A stretch of DNA of 46,893 nt. It comes from JAYVJM01 sp043769275. GTDB lineage: Bacteria > Pseudomonadota > Gammaproteobacteria > Pseudomonadales > UBA7239. Numbering within the stretch: position 1 is the stretch's first letter; each line of letters starts with the position of its first letter. The notes beneath the pieces were generated by a model. That model had not been told where the DNA came from. It saw only the letters and a list, made by a program, of their open reading frames with translations, and searched no databases. Below are positions 41,031-46,893 of this stretch, piece after piece. The DNA is taken from NCBI GenBank assembly GCA_043769275.1, contig JAYVJM010000096.1:1-46893 (forward strand), in the 5' to 3' direction. The position numbers were made by a program, and so were the translations under genes.

Positions 41031-42167
41031 CTAAAATACTCCTGTTGTTTTTCGTGTTGGCTGAACAAGCGGCGCAGGCTTTACGGGTTGCACCGGCACG
41101 ACTAAAGGCACCGGCTTTTTGACCTTACCAAGACCATTAGGTTCCCTAGACTGCAGAGATGACATGTATCTAGATTTAATAACATCAGACAACTGATGCG
41201 TCGCCATCGCATACATAGTGCTTTGGTTGTAACGAGTTATGGCATAAAAATTATTAAGACCCAGCCAGAACTCGTCACCCAACTCGCCGCGCTGTTTTAT
41301 CAGTACCGCATTGCGTGACCCACTTAAACCACCAGCAACTGGCGACACCCCACGACTGGCTAAGTCCGACAAAGCTTGCTGCGGCTTAAGACCAGAATCT
41401 AGCAGGCTGACATCAAAGTTTTTTGACACTTTCGCACGCACCAGTACAGGATCATTCATTTTCCACCCATGCTTTTGGAAATAATTGGCGACACTCGCTG
41501 CGGCATCCCCTGGGTTATTCCAAATGTCAGCAAAACCATCACCATTAAAATCAACAGCAAAATTACGAAAACTCGACGGCATAAACTGACCATAACCCAT
41601 CGCTCCCGCATAGGAACCTTTTAAACTTAGCGGATCCTGTTTCTGTTCACGCGACAATAACAAGAAGTGCTCAAGCTCTTGACGAAAAAACTTACTGCGT
41701 CTTGGGTAGTCAAATGCCAGCGTTGTCAGGGCATCCACCACGCGGTAGCTGCCCATATTTTTACCGTATGACGTTTCGACACCAATAATGGCAACGATAA
41801 TAGCTGGATCCACTTGATAGCGTTGCGAAATAGCTTCCAGCTCGCTTTTATGCGCGCGCCAAAACGTCACACCGCCATCAATACGCGCATCCGTGAGAAA
41901 AATCCTGCGGTAGGCGACCCACTCCATCTTGGATTCAGCCGGCTTGGATATGGCATCCAAAATTTTTGGCTTTTTCTCGACCTGCGCAAAAACGGCAGCC
42001 AAAGATTTTTTGTCAAAACCATTGCGGTCATGCATTTCTTGAATGAAAGCAATCACATCAGGTCGTTTGCTATAGTCACCTGCAAACTCACCAGCAAATA
42101 CAAAAAAACTGCTCACACACAACAGAAAAAACAAGGCCAATTGAAGGTATATAGCTTTCAATATCAA
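41031..42167 (-). CDS. mltB: Membrane-bound lytic murein transglycosylase B
   Basis: This 378-residue enzyme cuts peptidoglycan glycan strands to form anhydro-muramyl ends. The catalytic Glu is E131 in VAIIGVETSYGKNMG; LTTLAFDYPRRSKFF, SYAGAMGYGQFMPSSF and DFNGDGFADIWNN are strongly conserved. The N-terminus is a signal-peptide-like stretch (LALFFLLCVSSFFVFAG) with no clear lipobox cysteine at the cleavage point, so it may be periplasmic rather than a lipoprotein. The start is TTG 42167; that TTG overlaps the rodA stop as TTGA, and GGAGATTATTG lies before it, so translation is coupled. An ATG start is not available nearby. Confidence 0.9.
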   Translation of the reverse strand: MILKAIYLQLALFFLLCVSSFFVFAGEFAGDYSKRPDVIAFIQEMHDRNGFDKKSLAAVFAQVEKKPKILDAISKPAESKMEWVAYRRIFLTDARIDGGVTFWRAHKSELEAISQRYQVDPAIIVAIIGVETSYGKNMGSYRVVDALTTLAFDYPRRSKFFRQELEHFLLLSREQKQDPLSLKGSYAGAMGYGQFMPSSFRNFAVDFNGDGFADIWNNPGDAAASVANYFQKHGWKMNDPVLVRAKVSKNFDVSLLDSGLKPQQALSDLASRGVSPVAGGLSGSRNAVLIKQRGELGDEFWLGLNNFYAITRYNQSTMYAMATHQLSDVIKSRYMSSLQSREPNGLGKVKKPVPLVVPVQPVKPAPLVQPTRKTTGVF

Positions 42168-43303
42168 AACAATAATCTCCTATTTTCAGTGCTGATGCCC
42201 ATTAGCATACCAAAACCTATCATCAGGATTATAACCGCCGTACCACCTTGGCTAACCAAGGGTAAAGGCACACCCACCACGGGAAGCAAACCAGATACCA
42301 TTCCCATGTTAACAAAAACATAGACAAAGAAGGTAACCGACACAGAGCTACCCAACAAACGCCCGAAAGTCTCCTGTGCGTGCCAACTAATCCAGAAGCA
42401 TCTTAGGATGATAAGCAAATAAAGTGCCATCAGCAACAATACGCACTTAAAGCCTAATTCCTCGGATAAAACCGCGATAATAAAGTCGGTGTGGCTTTCC
42501 GGCAAAAAGTCTAGCTGCGACTGCGTGCCCATCTGCCAGCCTTTACCTGCCCAGCCACCAGACCCTATGGCAGCTTTGGATTGAATAATATTCCAGCCTG
42601 CGCCAAGTTTATCGGCTTCAGGGTCTATCAATGTCAACACACGGCCACGCTGGTAATCGTGCATTACAAAAAACCACATAACCGGTGCCATAGCGGCAAA
42701 AGCAAGCAGTGCCGTAACAATGTAACCCCAGCCTAAACCCGCCATAAATAACACGATGACACCAGAGGCCATTACCAGCATCGCAGTGCCTAAATCAGGC
42801 TGTTTAATGATTAACGCAACAGGTACCGCCATCAAAACCAGCGCCCAAAATACATGCTTAAAACGCGGAGGCACCCCACGCTTATGAAAGTACGTTGCCA
42901 GCATCAAGGGCAAACCAATTTTGAGGATTTCAGAAGGCTGAAAACGCGGCAAACCTGGCAAATCTAACCAACGCCGCGCGCCCATAACAATCGTCCCAAA
43001 CAAGGCAACGGCAATTAGCAGCAGCAAGCCCGTGCCATAAATAAATGGGGCAATCAACCGCCAGTGACTTTGGTGCACCTGCGCCACTAACAGCATCACA
43101 AGAAAACCAACTGCAAAAAAACTGCCTTGGCGGCGCATGGCAATAACATGATCATCCGCCGCACTGTACAGCACAAACAAGCCCAGCGCAGAGAGCATCA
43201 ACAACAAACACAGCAAGATAGGATCAATATGCAGACGCTGCCATACAGTCCGATAAATATGGCCATCGTTTGGCAATTGGCGAATAAAATCTCGATTGTT
43301 CAT
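42164..43303 (-). CDS. rodA: Peptidoglycan glycosyltransferase RodA (elongasome)
   Basis: RodA is the SEDS-family membrane enzyme that polymerises glycan during side-wall growth, together with PBP2. The 379-residue protein has about ten transmembrane helices and the family signatures: FLPESHTDFIIAVLSEELGF, GVPLPLVSQGGTAVIILMIG near the end and LDLPGLPRFQPSEILKIGLPLML. The Asp essential in SEDS enzymes falls within the DFI motif region near residues 255-262. It lies six bases downstream of mrdA and overlaps mltB by four bases. Also called mrdB. Confidence 0.94.
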   Translation of the reverse strand: MNNRDFIRQLPNDGHIYRTVWQRLHIDPILLCLLLMLSALGLFVLYSAADDHVIAMRRQGSFFAVGFLVMLLVAQVHQSHWRLIAPFIYGTGLLLLIAVALFGTIVMGARRWLDLPGLPRFQPSEILKIGLPLMLATYFHKRGVPPRFKHVFWALVLMAVPVALIIKQPDLGTAMLVMASGVIVLFMAGLGWGYIVTALLAFAAMAPVMWFFVMHDYQRGRVLTLIDPEADKLGAGWNIIQSKAAIGSGGWAGKGWQMGTQSQLDFLPESHTDFIIAVLSEELGFKCVLLLMALYLLIILRCFWISWHAQETFGRLLGSSVSVTFFVYVFVNMGMVSGLLPVVGVPLPLVSQGGTAVIILMIGFGMLMGISTENRRLLF

Positions 43304-43309
43304 TAAACG

Positions 43310-45226
43310 CTAATCCCCTGCATTCGCAGCACCATCGCCGCCTTCATCACTTACGTCTTGCACAGGAACCGCTTTTTGTTTGAGCAGCCAAGCATCCATC
43401 ACCATGCGCGCCACGGGAGCGGCCGCACTCGAACCACCATTCCCATTTTCTACAATAACAGCGACTGCTATTTTTGGACTCTCAACAGGCGCAAAGGCAA
43501 TAAATAAGCCATGGTCGCGCTGACGGTCAGTCAGTTTTTTCAGATCATATTTTGCGTTTTGAGCGATGCCAACCACCTGCGCTGTACCGCTTTTACCAGC
43601 CACTGTATAATGTGCGTCCTTAAATACTTTACGCGCTGTACCACGCGAGCCCTGCGCTACCTCCCGCATACCGGCAATAACAAGCTCCCAATTCTTAGGG
43701 TCTTTGAGCAAAATAGGGGAATCGTATTGCAGCAACACATCCACATCGTCAACGGCCTTGAGCAGATGGGGGCGAATGCGAATACCCCGTCTCGCCAAAA
43801 TGGCAGTTGCATCCGCTAACTGCATAGGTGTTGTCAGATGGTAGCCTTGCCCAATACCGGCATTAATTGTATCGCCCGGGTACCATGCCTGCTTAAACTG
43901 GGCGCGCTTCCATTCGCGCGACGGCAATACTCCGGCACGTTCGCCAGTAAGGTCGACCTGAGTGACCTTGCCAAAGCCAAACGGTGCCAAAAAGTCATGC
44001 ATCCGATCAATGCCCATACGATTTGCAAGCTGATAGAAAAACACATCACAGGACTGAGCAATCGCCAAAAACACATTGATTCCACCACCATGCCCGCCTT
44101 TTTTCCAATCTCGAAAATGACGCTCCTGTCCTGGAAGCTGAAAGTAACCAGGATCGAAAATAGCATAGGAAGGTGTGATAAATCCGCCCTCTAAGCCCGC
44201 CAAAGCCAGCATCGGCTTGATAGTAGAACCAGGGGGATACGTACCCTGCGTGATGCGGTTAAGCAGGGGCAAATCGGGCGAGTCACGTAATGCACCGTAA
44301 TCTTTGCCACTAATACCCGTAACAAACAAATTGGGATCAAAAGATGGGTTGCTGACGGCTGTTATTACGCCTCCGGTCTCCACGTCGATGGCGACCACCG
44401 CGCCGCGCCTACCGGCCAATGCCGTAACCGCCGCCTGTTGCATATGCTGATCGAGATAAAGCGTAAGCGTTTTGCCACGCTGAGGGTCTTTATGGTGTAG
44501 CGTGCGGAGAATGCGCCCATGTACATTTGTTTCTACGTTCTGGACACCCGGAATCCCCAAGAGCTCTTTTTCGTAATACTTTTCAATGCCAATTTTCCCC
44601 ATAGAAAAAACGCCACTATAAGCAGACAGCGTTTGCTGCTCTGCCAACTTCGCCAGTTCCTTTTCATTGATACGGCCAACGTAACCTATGCTGTGGCCAA
44701 ATAACTCCTTGAATGGGTAATCACGTACCAGCTCTGCCTGCACCTCAACGCCGGGCAAGCGGTATTGATTCACAGCAACACGCGCAATATCTTCATCATT
44801 TAAATTCGCACGTAGAGGAATGCCCTCGTAAGGACGGCGGGGGCGCTTAAGCCGCTCACGAAACTTGTCTATATCTTCAGGTGCGATACTGAACATACCG
44901 GCCAACTCGCGCAAAGTGTAATCAAGGTCAAGCACGCGCTCCTTGACAATTTCCAACGTAAAGCTGGGCTTGCTCTGCGCTAGGACTGCGCCCTCACGAT
45001 CCTTAATGACACCCCGCGCAGGCGCAATGGCCATAGCGTGGATGCGGTTGGCATCCGACTGAGTCGTAAAATACTCATGCTGGACTATTTGCAGCATGTA
45101 ATAACGCGCCAATAGCACAAAAACCATAAATAGAATAAAAAAGCCAATAATAAGCAGGCGCTGCGCGTACAAACGACGCTCGCTGCTCTGATCACGAAAT
45201 GCGACGGGCTGCTGAGGAAGTGCCAT
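43310..45226 (-). CDS. mrdA: Penicillin-binding protein 2, elongation transpeptidase
   Basis: This 638-residue class B PBP cross-links peptidoglycan in the elongasome and activates RodA. A single membrane anchor (LLIIGFFILFMVFVLLARYYM, about 24-44) is followed by the PBP dimerisation domain (about 60-230) and the transpeptidase domain with S334-x-x-K337 (STIKPM), S392-C-D (SxN-like motif) and K545-S-G-T (KSGTAQ). The spacing fits E. coli PBP2 (Ser330). It is located 17 bases downstream of rlmH and six upstream of rodA, so the group is one transcription unit. Confidence 0.95.
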   Translation of the reverse strand: MALPQQPVAFRDQSSERRLYAQRLLIIGFFILFMVFVLLARYYMLQIVQHEYFTTQSDANRIHAMAIAPARGVIKDREGAVLAQSKPSFTLEIVKERVLDLDYTLRELAGMFSIAPEDIDKFRERLKRPRRPYEGIPLRANLNDEDIARVAVNQYRLPGVEVQAELVRDYPFKELFGHSIGYVGRINEKELAKLAEQQTLSAYSGVFSMGKIGIEKYYEKELLGIPGVQNVETNVHGRILRTLHHKDPQRGKTLTLYLDQHMQQAAVTALAGRRGAVVAIDVETGGVITAVSNPSFDPNLFVTGISGKDYGALRDSPDLPLLNRITQGTYPPGSTIKPMLALAGLEGGFITPSYAIFDPGYFQLPGQERHFRDWKKGGHGGGINVFLAIAQSCDVFFYQLANRMGIDRMHDFLAPFGFGKVTQVDLTGERAGVLPSREWKRAQFKQAWYPGDTINAGIGQGYHLTTPMQLADATAILARRGIRIRPHLLKAVDDVDVLLQYDSPILLKDPKNWELVIAGMREVAQGSRGTARKVFKDAHYTVAGKSGTAQVVGIAQNAKYDLKKLTDRQRDHGLFIAFAPVESPKIAVAVIVENGNGGSSAAAPVARMVMDAWLLKQKAVPVQDVSDEGGDGAANAGD

Positions 45227-45243
45227 AAATTACAATCGACACC

Positions 45244-45711
45244 TCAGCGATGGTAGGGATGATTGTTGAGTAATGACCATGCGCGATATAGCTGTTCGGC
45301 CAGAAGAATACGCACCAACGGATGAGGTAGCGTCAGCGCCGACAACGACCACCGCACATTAGACCGCGCTAAACAGGCAGGAGCAAGACCATCAGGGCCG
45401 CCAATCAACAAACTGGTATTACCCCCTTCTCGCTGCCAACATTTAATATGTTCAGCGATAGAGTGGGTACTTTGGGATATGCCCAATACATCCAATGCAA
45501 CCACTCGCTCAGTAAGCGGAATAGCCGCCAGCATACTAGAGCCCTCCTTCTCTACAGCGCGATTAATGTCGGCATTTTTACCTCGCGGAGCAAGTGCAAG
45601 CTCGCGCAAGCTCAACATACATTCACGAGGCAAACGACGCGCATATTCCTCATAGCCCGTTTGTACCCAATTTGGCATACGCGTGCCGACAGCAACAATA
45701 GTAAGCCTCAT
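45244..45711 (-). CDS. rlmH: 23S rRNA pseudouridine(1915) N3-methyltransferase
   Basis: This 155-residue SPOUT-class enzyme methylates pseudouridine 1915 of 23S rRNA in helix 69. It starts MRLTIVAVGTRMPNW, has the SAM-binding knot with LLIGGPDGLAPAC and ends with SALTLPHPLVRILLAEQLYRAWSLLNNHPYHR-like sequence (short form of the tail YRAWSLLNNHPYHR). Length and ends match the family exactly. It is six bases downstream of rsfS, a nearly universal pairing. Confidence 0.95.
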   Translation of the reverse strand: MRLTIVAVGTRMPNWVQTGYEEYARRLPRECMLSLRELALAPRGKNADINRAVEKEGSSMLAAIPLTERVVALDVLGISQSTHSIAEHIKCWQREGGNTSLLIGGPDGLAPACLARSNVRWSLSALTLPHPLVRILLAEQLYRAWSLLNNHPYHR

Positions 45712-45717
45712 AAGACA

Positions 45718-46092
45718 CTACAGATACGCGTGCGATTGATCTGCGCGACAATCAACCAACGTAGGCAATTGCCACAAATGCTCCAGATTGTAGAATTCGC
45801 GCGCAGTAGACAACATCACATGCACCACGACATCCCCAAAATCAACTAGTGCCCACTCGCTTTCTACCCCCTCAACGCCAATAGGCAATGCACCTTGCGC
45901 GCCGAGCTCATCAACCACATGCTCAATCAATGCGCGCAATTGACGATTCGAGTTAGCGGTAGCTATCACCAGAGTATCCGCAACATCAGTAAGCTCGGAA
46001 ACATTGAGGGTAACAATATTCTGCGCCTTCAGCGTATCTAGTGCCTGAATTATTAGTATGGGTAGAGAGGGAGTCAGCACTTTTTTATTCAT
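45718..46092 (-). CDS. rsfS: Ribosomal silencing factor RsfS
   Basis: This 124-residue protein binds ribosomal protein L14 and prevents joining of ribosomal subunits when nutrients are scarce. The motifs LNVSELTDVADTLVIATANS, EGVESEWALVDFGDVVVHVM and the YNLEHLWQ end are typical. Its start overlaps the nadD stop by four bases. The C-terminus (CRADQSHAYL) extends about ten residues past the usual end. Confidence 0.95.
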   Translation of the reverse strand: MNKKVLTPSLPILIIQALDTLKAQNIVTLNVSELTDVADTLVIATANSNRQLRALIEHVVDELGAQGALPIGVEGVESEWALVDFGDVVVHVMLSTAREFYNLEHLWQLPTLVDCRADQSHAYL

Positions 46093-46790
46093 TCGACCTC
46101 GATAGGATAAAGCTGATGTTTGATCGCATAATGCCAGACCGATTCAGGCAGTCCATCAGGACGCTCACCTCGCACCATTGCAGCCCGAATCGATGTCGAT
46201 GAAAAGGGGTGCTGTGGTAGAGAGAGGCAAAGCACCTGCCCATTAGGAGTGGAGTTTAGCCGATTAGGCAAAGAAGATGCCGAATTCCATTTCGATGCCG
46301 AGTCAAAAAGGGGCTGCTCGCGCACGTGCGCTTCCAACCAAACAGCAACATCACCGCTACGCGGAAGAGCACTTCCATGGCGCTCAACAATAATTAAATG
46401 AGAAAGGCCGATTAGCTCACGCCAGCCCGGCCAAAGCCCGAAGTCAGCCAATACATCCGAGCCAAGTACCCAAGCCAACGGCTGCTGATCACCGTATTCA
46501 GCACGCAACTCACGCAAAGTGTCGGCGGTATAGGAAGGCGGTGGGCGCTGTAATTCTCGCGTATCGATGACCAAACCCGCGTAGCCTGATACTGCAAGCT
46601 GCAACATAGCAAGACGGTGATCGTCGGCCGTAGCGTTATTTTTCAGCGGCGAGCGTGCAGCCGGCACCAAAAAAACTTCAGGTACACACAACTCCTCACG
46701 CAAAGAAGATGCTGTGCGCAAGTGGCCTTCGTGCACAGGGTCAAATGACCCACCTAAAAAAACTTTTAAACAAGAAAGGTTTTCAGTCAT
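46089..46790 (-). CDS. nadD: Nicotinate-nucleotide adenylyltransferase
   Basis: NadD adenylates nicotinate mononucleotide in NAD synthesis. The 233-residue protein has the nucleotidyltransferase signature GGSFDPVHEGHLR at 13-25, VPAARSPLKNN, the PPSYTADTLRELR and GSDVLADFGLWPGWREL segments, and STSIRAAM near the C-terminus. It opens the nadD-rsfS-rlmH-mrdA-rodA-mltB run. Just upstream its ATG overlaps the stop of a short birA-like reading frame (ATGA). In many relatives proA precedes nadD; here the window ends first. Confidence 0.94.
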   Translation of the reverse strand: MTENLSCLKVFLGGSFDPVHEGHLRTASSLREELCVPEVFLVPAARSPLKNNATADDHRLAMLQLAVSGYAGLVIDTRELQRPPPSYTADTLRELRAEYGDQQPLAWVLGSDVLADFGLWPGWRELIGLSHLIIVERHGSALPRSGDVAVWLEAHVREQPLFDSASKWNSASSLPNRLNSTPNGQVLCLSLPQHPFSSTSIRAAMVRGERPDGLPESVWHYAIKHQLYPIEVE

Positions 46791-46858
46791 TCGACACCTA
46801 ACGATTCACCGGAATGAAGCTCGCCATCGGCCAGCAATGTCAGTAGTTTTTTTAGCAT
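46787..46858 (-). pseudogene. Short fragment resembling the BirA N-terminal DNA-binding domain
   Basis: ATG 46858 opens 23 codons ending at TGA 46787-46789, which overlaps the nadD start. The sequence contains LLADGELHSGESLG, close to the start of the BirA helix-turn-helix domain (typical L-L-x-D-G-x-F-H-S-G-E-x-L-G). The rest of the repressor domain and the biotin ligase are absent downstream. No ribosome site is clear before the ATG. It may be a relic of a truncated birA, or a leader peptide coupled to nadD. The match is short and could be partly chance. Confidence 0.45.
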
Positions 46859-46893
46859 ATGTTAATGATCAGAAATAGCGGATAAAAAAACCC

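Overview
The window looks like a stretch of gammaproteobacterial chromosome, most like the Pseudomonadales/Cellvibrionales side of that class. The reasons are conserved gene orders and gene types: nadD-rsfS-rlmH-mrdA-rodA-mltB-rlpA, tig-clpP-clpX, a MetZ-type sulfhydrylase, a PF12897-type aminotransferase, OmpW, RlpA with a SPOR domain, and an rpsT with a non-ATG start. No 16S rRNA or other species marker is present, so the genus is not claimed.

Layout. 1-2.8 kb: the tail of an IS630-type transposase, then a leftward pair made of a 5'-nucleotidase and a COG2509-type FAD protein that carries a one-base frameshift. 3.0-7.3 kb: a rightward run with two paired acyl-CoA dehydrogenases, a DUF2939 protein and MetZ. 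7.4-11.2 kb: a 1251-residue secreted protein built of delta-60 repeats and thrombospondin type-3 (TSP3) calcium repeats. 11.3-14.8 kb: prmB and htpG, bracketed by two inverted, diverged remnants of an IS6-type transposase. 14.9-20 kb: a nitronate monooxygenase-like flavoprotein and the proteostasis genes tig, clpP and clpX. 20-24.3 kb: ompW with a consensus CRP-like site upstream, thiI, tRNA-Asp, tRNA-Val, tsaE and a dehydratase-only nnrD. 24.4-31.5 kb: a secreted propeller-like protein, a VanX-type dipeptidase, a patatin lipoprotein, fumC, two tiny charged proteins and an aminotransferase. 31.6-36 kb: a 1477-residue secreted metalloprotease with ricin-like, TSP3 and FG-GAP regions. 36.3-40 kb: deaD, rpsT and an EamA transporter. 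39.9-46.9 kb: rlpA and the leftward cell-elongation cluster nadD-rsfS-rlmH-mrdA-rodA-mltB, preceded by a short fragment resembling the start of birA.

How the genes work together. Most are housekeeping: cell-wall elongation and remodelling (PBP2, RodA, MltB, RlpA, a D-Ala-D-Ala dipeptidase), protein folding and turnover (trigger factor, ClpXP, HtpG), tRNA modification (ThiI, TsaE) and central metabolism (FumC, MetZ, an aminotransferase). The unusual part is a set of three exported repeat proteins (1251, 473 and 1477 residues) built from beta-propeller-type and calcium-binding repeats; one carries an M12-like zinc protease. No defence system, prophage, integrase or CRISPR array was seen. The strongest leads are the large exported proteins, the inverted IS6 remnants around prmB-htpG, the dehydratase-only nnrD, the birA-like fragment fused onto the nadD start, and the frameshifted COG2509 gene.
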